Positions 10,988 to 21,979 of a stretch of 64,000 nt of DNA are shown one piece after another. Position numbers and translations under genes: made by a program. The notes beneath the pieces were generated by a model. It was not told where the DNA came from, did not search any database, and saw only the letters and a list, made by a program, of their open reading frames with translations. Origin of the DNA: Casuarina equisetifolia. Its lineage: Eukaryota; Streptophyta; Magnoliopsida; Fagales; Casuarinaceae. Position 1 is the first letter of the stretch. Every line of letters starts with the position of its first letter. The stretch spans positions 1,620,166-1,684,165 of the forward strand of contig CM052362.1 of NCBI GenBank assembly GCA_028551475.1, read 5' to 3'.

Positions 10988-12671
10988 TGATAACTTTATA
11001 TTTTATAGAATTATTATTATTATTTTAAGTAACGTTTAATATAATTTTTATTAAATTTGATTTGTATTTAATCATATTATGTATATTTTGTTATTTTGTG
11101 TAGTAAACCCAAAATAGACGAAAAACAAGAGAAATGAAGCAAAATATTGAAAGAAAAGAAAGAACAAAAGAATCCAAGTGAGGAAAGAGGAAAAAAGAAA
11201 GAGAAGAACAAAATAGAAAGAGGCTTTTGTCAAAAAAAAAAAAAAAAGGAGGAGATGGCGTGGGCTTAGACGAGGCTATTTTGTGTGGGCTTAGACAGAG
11301 GCCATTCTGGTGGGTTCTTGTCGGGGAATAGTTGAGAGAATTGCAAAGACCGGAAAGGGCCTATTATCATGCGCGAGGCAGAGAGAAAAAAATACCAGAG
11401 AGAGAGAGAAACAGAGGTGAGCGGTTTCTCCTCTCCGAAAAATCAGGTTCACGAGCAACTGCGCGGACCTTTGAGGACTCCAGATGGTCGGGCGAAAGCC
11501 GATCGTCACACTATTTTCCGATAAGGGAGCTTCGTTCCATCTGTTTCCCGGCCATTCTTTTCTAATTTTCGGCTAGATTTGAGTGGTTTTCGACCAGATT
11601 TGAGTGGTTTCAACGAGTAGAAGCAATTTTGGCATTTCTGCAGTTGTGTCGGGACGATTTCTGACAGTTTTCTAACAAAGAACAGCGAACGCTGTCTGAG
11701 CCTTTTCCGTCAGATCTACGCCGTTTGGTGGTGATTCAGCGCAATATTTTTACAGATTGGCACTCCAGGGTCATTCTTGACAGTTTCTGGTAGTTTTTGT
11801 GCAAAACGGCGGCAGCGCGTGGCGGCGCACTTCGAACCGTTTTCATCCCTGTTTTCCAACCAGCTCCTTCCCCTCTTCAGATTTGTCCAAACTTTCTCTA
11901 AATCGAAGACATTTTGATAACAACTTTGGTGTTTTTAGTTTAAAAAATGTTTTGTTCAAATGTTTGCATTGTTATTGTGTTTGTAAATAACATGTTTTAG
12001 TTTATTGTGTTATAGCTATGATGTAACTTGATTATAATAGTATAAATGACATGATTATTTATGTTATGTGAGATATTTTATAAATGTAAAGTTGCATGTT
12101 ATTGAAATTAATGCATTTGAGTGATTAGTTATCACTTAGATGAGCTGATTTGCATATTAGAGACCGACAAAAAATAATATGTAGTTGTTTCTTATAATAT
12201 GCAATTATAGATTAATATGGATGGACATATATTATATAATTTGTGTAGCTTTATGTGTAAATTAAAATATTCATATATCTTAATATACTTAGTTCATTTA
12301 GTTCATAAGTAAAAATATAATAAGTTAATAAGTTAAATAAGTTTGTTATATTTAGATATAGGATAATGAATAAATTAAGAAATTTTATCATCACATGAGT
12401 AAAATTACTCTTGTTAGTATGAATGATCAACATTTGTACTTAGTAATTAGATGAAATTAGATATTCTAACATATTTATTTATCAAGTTTAGATTAAATTT
12501 AGTTAGTTAATTAATATTCTATCATTTTAGTTGGTTAGATAAATTTTAGGAACTATTTATCATTAATAATTAGTTAATTCAATAAACACTAATTTCTGAG
12601 AGATGATATTTATACTTATCATTATATTATTTATTCTACATGTATACTTACATATAAAATTTTACAAAACA
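10988..12671 (+). repeat. Solo LTR of Athila/Tat-like gypsy family, copy B, with perfect TSD
   Basis: It starts TGATAACTTTATATTT, ends AAATTTTACAAAACA, and is flanked on both sides by GAGGC (10983-10987 and 12672-12676). A single LTR bounded by a perfect 5-bp target duplication, with no primer-binding site or polypurine tract beside it, is the signature of LTR-LTR recombination that removed the rest of the element. It is 1684 bp long and aligns with copy A. Many differences from copy A are C-to-T or G-to-A, as expected for a methylated old insertion. Confidence 0.88.
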
Positions 12672-12714
12672 GAGGCTCAATTACAATAGTTAACTTTTTA
12701 TATAGGATCTTAAT

Positions 12715-13225
12715 GGGAGTAGGCTTCGGCGGGGATATAGGTCACTTAGTCAAATGAAAAAGCTTAAAGTAAAGTGCAACTTTCCGCCTCTTTTTGACAT
12801 GGCCGACATTAAAAAGCTTTTTAGATGGAGTATTAGTTGGAGTAGGTTTCAGTGGGGATATAGATCACTTAGTGAAATGAAAAAGCTTAAAGCAAAGCGT
12901 AACTTTTCGCCTTCTTTTTGACAAGCCCGACATGAAAAGCTTTTCAGGTGGGGACGTGGCCGACATGAAAAAGCTTTTTAGATGGGGGATTAGTTGGAGT
13001 AGGTTTCTTTGGGGGATATAGATGAAAAAGCTTAAAGCAAAGTGCAACTTTTCGCCTTCTTTTTTACAAGCCCGACATGAAAAGCTTTTCAGATTGGGGG
13101 TGTTGTGGGAGCAGGTTTCGGTGGAAAGCAAAGTGCAACTTTCCCTTTCTTTTTGACAAGGCCGGCATGAAAAGGCTTTTCAGATGGGTTGATAGCCGGA
13201 GTAGGTTTTGGTGGGATATTATTAG
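12715..13225. repeat. Degenerate tandem repeat, about four units of 95-145 bp
   Basis: The phrase TGAAAAAGCTTAAAGYAAAG, followed by 'tgcaactttycgcc', begins at 12755, 12878 and 13023, with a shorter version at about 13116. Between them, 'gacatgaaaaagctttt.agatggg' and 'ttggagtaggtttc.gtggggatat' recur in the same order. Unit lengths vary (123, 145, about 93), so these are old, uneven duplications. A separated unit lies at 13592-13710 and a more diverged one at 31600-31690. Confidence 0.8.
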
Positions 13226-13591
13226 AGATTATCAAAAGGTGAGAGTCTATTTTAAAATTTTAAAATATTAAATAAAAAGATCTTTTTATTTATAAACTCA
13301 AAAATTCATTTTTATATTTTCAATATAGGACAATACTCATTTTTAACACTTATCCTTATTTATATGTTGATACAAGTATTGTAAGTAAATTGAAGTCCAA
13401 CTTCAAAGTATAAGAGATTACAAAGTGAAGACCCGTCCTTTACTTAAATATCGTATTAAAGTATGAAAATTTATTTCAAAATCTTAAGGTATTATGTAAG
13501 GAAAATCTCATCACTTATAAATTTAATGGTCTATTCCTACGCTTCTAATATGAGATAATATCTATTTTTAACCAATATTGTTCCCTTATTC
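13226..13591. other. AT-rich spacer
   Basis: Low-complexity AT-rich DNA between the tandem repeat and its isolated unit. It contains a weak internal duplication: 'tctattttaaaattttaaaatattaaataaaa' and 'agataatatctatttttaacc' resemble other segments of the same stretch. No coding potential was seen. Confidence 0.3.
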
Positions 13592-14467
13592 AAATGAAAA
13601 AGCTTAAAGCAGAGTGCAACTTTGACATCGTGTGTTAGTGAGAGTAAGTTTAAGAAGCCCCCGGGGAGGGGCGTCGGTCATGTGAAAAAAAACTCAGAGC
13701 AAAGTGCAACTTTTTTTGAGGTTTAAACAAGACGAAATGTTCCATGATTGTTTGCACAATTCTTTTAACGCTTTCACACATTGTTGACTTTAGTGTATGT
13801 AACCCCGCAGCTGAGAAGCAATTGTAATTTTTTGCTCTACTTGCAATTGAATTCCACAATCTCTTTAATGCTTATAACTAGCTTCCATTAGGCAATTAAC
13901 AAATATGGAAGGAACACCCAATCTGACGCATCTAGCATAGTCTCTGCTTGCCTGCGGTGAGGATTTTCTTTGCTCAAAGGTTTTCACGTCACTCTAAACT
14001 TGCTTTGTTCAAATCAATAATTTTTACAATTTAAACTCTGATACTTTACAGCACAAATCACCTTGATACATTACTTTTTCAGCCAGGTCACTCCAATCTA
14101 AATCTGTGCTGCTCTGGTTTTCTTTCCCAACTGCAAACTGGTTTCTTTGGAAAAAAAAAAAAAAAAAAAAAAAAGACTGGTTTCTCTTCCAGCTTGAGAA
14201 GAGAGACACATCCTGGGTAAAGCAAAAAAGGGACATATGCTTTTTGACAATTTCGCCCTGGCCCACTTGCAAATTCAGATAAACAAAAGAAAGTAAAAAG
14301 ATGTTCCTTGCCTCAATAGTAAATTAAAGGGACCCGTAATAAATTAAAGAGTTTCTACCTGTGAGTCCACGGTTGGGACATTCCCTGAAGCCTCCTCTAT
14401 TTCTCCATCTGTTCTGCTGCAATTCAAGTCTCTTCCATTTCTCCATTCGTTCTGCAGCAACTCAAAG
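13592..14467 (+). promoter_or_regulatory. Upstream region of the small spliced gene, includes a repeat unit shared with the ankyrin gene upstream region
   Basis: At 13592-13760 a copy of the 12.7-kb repeat runs into 'gaggtttaaacaagacgaaatgttccatgattgtttgcacaattc'. The same order (repeat core, then gaggcttgagcaaaacaagaca, then a related 'tatgactgtttgtataat') is found at 31655-31720, about 1 kb before the ankyrin gene TATA box. A run of about 25 A's lies at 14151-14174 between two near-copies of ACTGGTTTCT. No TATA box was clear near the start codon. Confidence 0.4.
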
Positions 14468-15715
14468 ATGTCATCCAAAACAAATTCTACGGTATGTTAC
14501 TACCTATTGTTAAAATTTACTGACTCAGCTCCCTTAACCCTCATAGACTTGGATTGGATCTTCTAACACTACTCAACTCTTAGATTTATTTATTTCCTTG
14601 TCAATTTCATAAAGAGTGTGAGAATTTTCTTTTTAATGTAATAATATACAATTCTCTTCTCCCTCCTCTTTTGACTCTCTACCGTGGAACAGGGGAAAGG
14701 AGTTGCCATGGACACCAAGACGAGTAAGCCCTCGGGGAAAGGAGTTGCCATGGACACCAAGACGAGTAAGCCCTCTGCCGCAACTAAAGGTTAGGGATTA
14801 GTTGTCAGGATCTTTTTTAGGGAGAGCAGGGATTTTGGATCTGTTTGCATTTCGTAGGCCTGATTCAGCATCTAAGGGGCGCAAGAACCTTTGAGTCTAC
14901 AACAAACCAGTCCCCTTCCCCCGTTCATGCTCATCCAAAGAAATGCACCTGCTAGAAGGTTCCAGATACATATTCTCTATACGTGTCTCAAATGCACAAA
15001 ACAACATCAACCCACAAAACGTTGCCCAACCCATGAGGGCTTGCGACCCATGCCTCAGTGAGGCCCACTTCTTACAACAACACAAAATTCACAAAAACCA
15101 CCTGTTACATTGGTGTGTTTATTTTGATTAGTGTGTGGAGAAATATGATGCCAATCAGTGTGGAATAATATGTTCATTTAAAAGTCTTTGTCAAATACAA
15201 TTGAATATGAAATTCTTTTATTTATTTTTGTTTTGTTGAACTAGTCATATCAGTTGCAGACATTTTTAGTTACACTCTTTTATAGGAATCGTTATGCTTG
15301 AAGATGAATTTCTTTCCATGAGAAAGATAAATGATTGAGTTGATTGAGGAATAACTTAAATTTTTAGTGCATTAGCTCAACTGCACTGTAGATTTTTAAA
15401 ATTTTTTTAAGGGTTTTTAAAGGATCATCAATTGGGAGAAAATCAACTTCCTTCTAATGCTTGTAGTAGTTTTACGATTTAATTTGGAAGTAACGATATT
15501 CAAAAACTATTATTTTTGTTTCCATTGTGAATCTACTATTTGTTTAAAGATCAAACATTTTAAATTGTACAGATAAAAAGGTCTCTGGTGGAAATGATAA
15601 AACTGTTGGAGATTCCAAAGAAGCTGCTTCAGAGTCCAGTGTCGATCCCCAAACAAAACGTACCTTCATAGTAGGTGGTGTGAGGGGGGGCTACAACACT
15701 GCCCCGTCAAAGTGA
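14468..15715 (+). CDS. Small three-exon gene, unknown hydrophilic protein of 87 residues
   Basis: Proposed exons are 14468-14491, 14693-14789 and 15573-15715. Donors are ACG|GTATGT and AAAG|GTTAGG; acceptors are AACAG|GGG and GTACAG|ATA. The exons join without a frame break, using phase 0 and phase 1 introns of 201 and 783 bp, and end in TGA. The product is rich in Lys, Ser, Thr, Gly and Asp, with no signal peptide or membrane segment. Exon 2 contains an exact, in-frame 42-bp tandem duplication (14692-14733 and 14734-14775), so a 14-residue segment with the core GVAMDTKTSKPS is repeated. Both copies carry GCCATGGA, a strong translation context, so initiation inside exon 2 is possible. I recognise no family. 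The last ~15 codons overlap one arm of an inverted repeat, so the true C-terminus could differ. The gene model is inferred from splice signals only. Confidence 0.5.
14692..14775 (+). repeat. Exact 42-bp tandem duplication in exon 2
   Basis: Two copies of GGGGAAAGGAGTTGCC...AAGCCCTC sit head to tail with no difference over 42 bp. The length is a multiple of three and keeps the frame. The lack of substitutions in a region otherwise full of decayed repeats implies a recent event. Confidence 0.95.
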
Positions 15716-15853
15716 AGATGATATGTGTGTTAGTGTAGGCTGATATGCTGTGGATCTATGGAAAATATTATGACGTGGATTAGTGTGGACTAATGTATTG
15801 TGGATCAATGTGGAATAATACAGGGTGGCACTATAGCCCCTTCACTCCACCTA
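15672..15853. repeat. Inverted-repeat (MITE-like) element over the 3' end of the small gene
   Basis: The left arm (15672-15705, TAGGTGGTGTGAGGGG...) and the right arm (15823-15853, whose reverse complement starts TAGGTGGAGTGAAGGGG) are imperfect inverted copies of about 30 bp around a ~117-bp centre. The arms begin with the same TAGGTGGWGTGARGGGG on their outer sides, as terminal inverted repeats do. Size and structure suit a small non-autonomous DNA transposon or a hairpin-forming repeat. No clear target duplication was seen. Confidence 0.45.
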
Positions 15854-15909
15854 TCGTGATATGTGTGTTAGTGTGGGTTCATATGTTGTACATTTATAAT
15901 GTAAATTAG

Positions 15910-16540
15910 TGATAACTCTATTTTTATAATTATTTTAATTATTTTAAGTAATATATAATATAGTATTTGTAAAATTATGTTTACATTTATTTATATTTGT
16001 GCAAATTTTATTAGTTCGTACAGCACACCTAAAAGAGAAGAAAAGAAGCAGTAAGCCAAAAGGTAAAAAGGAAAATAACAAAAGAAACTGAGGATTGTCA
16101 CGTGTGCTCAGTGGAAGGGAGAGAAAGGAAAAAAATAGAAAAGAAAAAAAGAAAGAAAAAGGGAAATTGTCGGGCAGCAAGGAGGAAAGAGGGAGAGGAT
16201 GAGATTGTCGCGGGAGAGAGAAAAATACAAAGAAACCGGTCGGCTAGAGGGGGAAGCGGTCGTGCGAAAGCCGACCGGGACCCGACTCGCTGTGCGACGG
16301 CGGAAGAGGCAAACGGTCGTGCGAAAGCTGACCGACACTACTTCCGTCCCGCGTTTCCGGCGAACGCCGTCTGACCATATTTCCGGCAATCTGACCCCGT
16401 TTTTCGGCGTGTTCTGGTGTGTTTCCAGCGCGTAGGAAGCAGATGTAACAGATCTGTGTGTTTTCTGGCAGCTCTGTGTTAGTTTTAGGCGCCACTATGG
16501 CAGTTTCCGGTGAAGGACGGCGAAGAACGGTCTCTTGAGG
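15910..16540 (+). repeat. Truncated LTR of Athila/Tat-like family, copy C
   Basis: It starts TGATAACTCTATTTTTAT and follows the same layout as copies A and B (AT-rich start, A+G-rich block, then a G+C-rich centre with GCCGACC motifs). It stops abruptly in the G+C-rich centre, exactly where the 527-bp tandem array starts. The distal half and the terminal ACA are missing. Frames on both strands at 16100-16495 are shadows of the purine-rich and G+C-rich blocks. Confidence 0.75.
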
Positions 16541-19500
16541 GGCAATAATGAAAATAAATTGTAATCTATCAAATTTGATCCACTTACCACAATAACTTAG
16601 CTTAAATGATCTTGGTCAAAAGTCCTGACAACATAAAAACTAAATAATTGATGCAGTGTGCTTTGCAATGTCCCATTATTAGAAAATGATAGAAAGCATG
16701 GATGTACTCCTATATCATAAAAACTTCAGTAAAACTAAAATTCATTGTTATCACTTTTTTATAAGAAGACCTTTCAAATAAGAAGAAAAATGAGGAAAGA
16801 ATCAAATTGTAGTCCATAACATAGACAATTATGACCCACTTATCACTACAACAATAAGAAGTTTGTCTTTAGTAATTTTGGTCAAAAGACCACTACAATA
16901 AATAATAAATGTAATGCATTTGCATTGGCCCACAATTTAAAAGTTGAGGGAATTCTTGCAGAAGTCATCACTATCATCTTTTTTATAAGACCTTTAAGAC
17001 ATAAGGTGAAAAGTCATCTCATTTTTATGGATCTTTGGTTGGGGGATAGGAAAGAAAGTTAGGGTGGGGGGGCAATAATGAGAATGAATTGTAATCTATC
17101 AAATTTGATCCACTTACCACAATAACTTGGCTTAAATGATCTTGGTCAAAAGTCTTAACACCGTAAAAACTAAATAATTGATGTAGTGTGCTTTGCAATA
17201 TCCCACTATTAGAAAATGATAGAAAGCATGGATGTACTCCTATATCATGAAAACTTTGGCAAAACTGAAATTCATTGTTATCACTTTTTTAAGAAGACCT
17301 CTCAAACAAGAAGAAAAATAAAGAAAGAATCAAATTGTAGTCCATAACATAGACAATTATGACCCACTTACCACGACAACAATAAGAAGTTTGTCTTAAG
17401 TAATTTTGGTCAAAAGACCACTACAATAAATAATAAATGTAATGCATTTGCATTGGCCCACAATTTAAAAGTTGAGGGAAATCTTGCAAAAGTCATCATT
17501 ATCATCTTTTTTAGAAGACCTTTAGGACATAAGGTGAAAAGTCATCTCACTTTTTTGGGTCTTTGGTTAGGGGATAGGAAAGAAAGTTAGGGTGGGGGGG
17601 CAATAATGAGGATGAATCATAATATATCAAATTTGAACCATTTACCACAATAACTTGACTTAAATGATCTTGGTCAAAAGTCCTGACAAAATAAAAGTTA
17701 AATAATTGATGTAATGTGCTTTGCAATGTCCCACAACTGAAAATGATAGAAAGTATGGATGTACTCCTATATCATGAAAACTTTGGTGAAAGTGAAGTTC
17801 ATTGTTATCACTTTTTTAAGAAGACCTTTCAAACAAGAAGAAAAATGAGGAAAGAATCAAATTGTAATCCATAACATAGACAATTATGGCCCACTTACCA
17901 CTACAACAATAAGAAGTTTGTCTTAAGTAATTTTGGTCAAGAGACCACTGCAATAAATAATATTTCTAATGCATTTGCATTGGCTCACAATTTAAAAGTT
18001 GAGGGAAATCTTGCAGAAATCATCATTATCATCTTTTTTACAAGACCTTTAGGACATAAGGTGAAAAGTCATCTTACTTTTATGGGTCTTTGGTTGGGGG
18101 ATAGGAAAGAAAGTTGGGGTGGTGGGCAATAATGAGAATGAATCGGAATCTATCAAATTTGATCCACTTACCACAATAACTTGGCTTAAATGATCTTGGT
18201 CAAGAGTCTTGACAACATTAAAGCTAAATAATTGATGTAGTGTGCTTTGCAATGTCCCACAATTAGAAAATGATAGAAAGCATGGATGTACTCCTATATC
18301 ATGAAAACTTTGGTGAAAGTGAAGTTCATTGTTATCACTTTTTTAAGAAAACCTTTCAAACAAGAAGAAAAATGAGGAAAGAGTCAAATTGTAGTCCATA
18401 ACATAGACAATTATGACCCACTTACCACTACAACAATAAGAAGTTTGTCTTAAGTAATTTTGGTCAAGAGACCACTTCAATAAATAATAGTTGTAATGCA
18501 TTTGCATTGGCCCACAATTTAAAAGTTGAGGGAAATCTTACAGAAGTCATCATTATCATTTTTTTTAGAAGACCTTTAGGACATAAGGTGAAAAGTCATC
18601 TCACTTTTATGGGTCTTTGGTTGGGGGATAGGAAAGAAAGTTGGGGTGCGGGGGGCAATAATGAGAATGAATTGTAATCTATCAAATTCGATCCATTTAC
18701 CATAATAACTTGGCTTAAATGATCTTGGTCAAGAGTCTTGACAACACTAAAGCTAAATAATTGATGCAGTGTGCTTTGCAATGTCCCACAGTTAGAAAAT
18801 GATAGAGAGCATGGATGTACTCCCATATCATGAAAACTTTGGCGAAAGTGAAGTTCATTGTTATCACTTTTTTAAGAAGACCTTTCAAACAAGAAGAAAA
18901 ATGAAGAAAGAATCAAATTGTAGTCCATAACATAGACAATTATGACCCACTTACCACTATAACAATAAGAAGTTTGTCTTAAGTAATTTTGGTCAAGAGA
19001 CCACTGCAATAAATAATAGTTGTAATGCATTTGCATTGGCCCACAATTTAAAAGTTGAGGGAAATCTTGCAAAAGCCATCATTATCATCTTTTTTAGAAG
19101 ACCTTTAGGATATAAGGTGAAAAGTCATCTCATTTTTATGGGTCTTTGGTTGGGGGATAGGAAAGAAAGTTAAGGTGGGGTGCAATAATGAGAATGAATT
19201 GTAATATATCAAATTCAATCCACTTACCACAATAACTTGGCTTAAATGATCTTGGTCAAAAGTCTTGACAAGATAAAGGCTAAATAATTGATGTAGTGTG
19301 CTTTGCAATGTCCCACAATTAGAAAATGATAGAAAGCATGGATGTACTCCTATATCATGAAAACTTTGGCGAAGGTAAAGTTTATTGTTATCATTTTTTT
19401 AAGAAGACCTTTCAAACAAGAAGAAAAATGAGAAAAGAATCAAATTGTAGTCCATAACATAGACAATTATGACCCACTTACCACTACAACAATAAGAAGT

Positions 19501-21979
19501 TTGTCTTAAGTAATTTTGGTCAAGAGACCACTGCAAGAAATAATAATTGTAATGCATTTGCATTCGCCCACAATTTAAAAGTTGAGGAAAATCTTGTAGA
19601 AGTCATCATTATCATATTTTTTAGAAGACCTTTAGCACATAAGGTGAAAAGTCATCTCACTTTTATGGGTCTTTGGTTGGGGGTTAGGAAAGAAAGTTGG
19701 GTGGGGGGGGGGGGGCAATAATGAGAATGAATTGTAATCTATCAAATTCGATTCACTTACCACAATAACTTGGCTTAAATGATCTTGGTCAAGAGTCTTG
19801 ACAACACTAAAGCTAAATAGTTGATGCAGTGTGCTTTGCAATGTCCCACAATTAGAAAATGATAGCAAGTATGGTTGTACTCCTATATCATGAAAACTTT
19901 GACGAAAGTGAAGTTCATTGTTATCTTTTTTTTAAGAAGACCTTTCAAACAAGAAGAAAAATGAGGAAAGAATCAAATTGTAGTCCATAACATAGACAAT
20001 TATGACCCACTTACGACTACAACAATAAGAAGTTTTTCTTAAGTAATTTTGGTCAAGAGACCACTGTAATAAATAATTATTATAATGCATTTGCATTGGC
20101 CCACAATTTAAAAGTTGAGGGAAATCTTGTAGAAGTCATCATTATCATCTCTTTTAGAAGACCTTTAGGACATAAGGTGAAAAGTCACCTCACTTTTATA
20201 TGTCTTTGGTTGGGGGATAGGAAAGAAAGTTGGGGTGAGGGGGCAATAATGAGAATGAATTGTAATCTATCAAATTCGATCCATTTACCACAATAACTTG
20301 GCTTAAATGATCTTGGTCAAGAGTTCTGACAATATAAAAGCTAAATAATTGATGCAGTGTGCTTTGTAATGTCCCATAATTAGAAATGAAAGAAAGCATG
20401 GATATACTCCTATATCATGAAAGCTTTGGCGAAAGTGAAGTTCATTGTTAGCACTTTTTTAAGAAGAACTTTCAAACAAGAAGAAAAAAGAGGAAAGAAT
20501 CAAATTGTAGTCCATAACATAGACAATTATGACCCATTTACCACTACAACAACAAGAAGTTTGTCTTAAGTAATTTTGGTCAAGAGACCACTACAATAAA
20601 TAATAATTGTATTGCATTTGTATTGGCCCACAATTTAAAAGTTGAGGGAAATCTTGCAAAAGTCCTCATTATCATCTTTTTTAGAAGACCTTTAGGACAT
20701 AAGGTGAAAAGTCATCTCACTTTTATAGGTCTTTGGTCGGGTGATAGGAAAGAAAGTTGGGGTGGGGGTGCAATAATGAGAATGAATTGTAATTTATCAA
20801 ATTCGATCCATTTACCACAATAACTTGGCTTAAATGATCTTGGTCAAAAGTCCTAACAAGAGAAAAGCTAAATAATTGATGCAATGTGCTTTGTAATGTC
20901 CTAGAATTAGAAAATGATAGAAAGCATGGATATACACCTATATCATGAAAACTTTGGCGAAAATGAAGTTCATTGTTATTAATTTTTTAAGAAGACCTTT
21001 CAAGCAATAAGAAAAATGAAGAAAGAATCAAATTGTAGTCTATAACATAGACAATTATGACCCACTTACCACTACAACAATAAGAAGTTTGTCTTAAGTA
21101 ATTTTGGTCAAGAGACCACCACAACAAATAATAATTGTAGTGCATTTGCATTGGCCCACAATTTAAAAGTTGAGGAAAATCTTACAAAAGTCATCATTAT
21201 CATCTTTCTTAGAAGACCTTTAGGATATAAGGTGAAAAGTCATATCACTTTTATGGGTCTTTGGTTGGGGGACAGGAAAGAAAGTTAAGGTGGGGTGCAA
21301 TAATGAGAATGAATTGTAATATATCAAATTCGATCCACTTACCACAATAACTTGGCTTAAATGATCTTGGTCAAAAGTTCTAACAAGATAAAAGCTAAAT
21401 AATTGATGTAGTGTGCTTTGCAATGTCCCACAATTAAAAAATGATAGAAAGCATGAATGTACTCCTATATCATGAAAACTTTGGCGAAGGTGAAGTTCAT
21501 TGTTATCATTTTTTTAAGAAGAACTTTCAAACAAGAAGAAAAATAAGGAAAGAATCAAATTGTAGTCCATAACATAGACAATTATGACCCACTTACCACT
21601 ACAACAATAAGAAGTTTGTCTTAAGTAATTTTGGTCAAGAGACCACTGCAATAAATAATAATTGTAATGCATTTGCATTGGCTCATAATTTAAAAGTTGA
21701 GGGAAATCTTGCAAAATCATCATTATCATATTTTTTAGAAGACCTTTAGGACATAAGGTGAAAAGTCATCTCACTTTTATGGGTCTTTGGTTGGGGGATA
21801 GGAATGAAAGTTAGGGTGGGGGGGCAATAATGAGAATGAATTGTAATCTATCAAATTTGATCCACTTACCACAATAACTTGGCTTAAATGATCTTGGCCA
21901 AAAGTCCTGACAACATAAAAGCTAAATAATTGATGCAATGTGCTTTGCAATGTCCCATAATTAGAAAATGATAGAAAGC
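16541..21979. repeat. Satellite-like tandem array, about 10.3 copies of a ~527-bp unit
   Basis: The landmark CAATAATGARAATRAATTGT begins at 16543, 17073, 17601, 18127, 18656, 19183, 19716, 20244, 20771, 21298 and 21825, giving spacings of 526-533 bp. Units are very similar by eye. Each unit is itself a dimer: a first part starting GATCCACTTACCACAATAAC and a second part starting GACCCACTTACCACTACAAC, about 255 bp later, share the order 'ttggtcaa.ag', 'gcattggcccacaatt' or 'gcaatgtcccacaatt', then 'ttttttaagaagaccttt'. The right end is cut by a LINE at 21980; the left end abuts a truncated LTR. Minus-strand frames of 66-78 codons recurring in each unit are repeat by-products, not genes. Whether this is a local amplification or part of a larger satellite cannot be told from one window. 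Confidence 0.95.

Noticed and set aside
16102-16495. Four overlapping frames of 78-93 codons on both strands
   Set aside because: Purine-rich and G+C-rich blocks of LTR copy C; similar shadows occur in copies A and B.
18049-21729. A series of 66-78-codon minus-strand frames with nearly the same protein (MQSTLHQLFSF.. type) and plus-strand MAHNLKVEGN.. frames
   Set aside because: They are the same frames recurring in each unit of the 527-bp array, with shifts and stops between units and no start or splice context. They come from the repeat, not from a gene family.
16541-21979. CRISPR-like or regularly spaced repeat array
   Set aside because: Units are contiguous 527-bp repeats without unique spacers; the DNA is plant nuclear.
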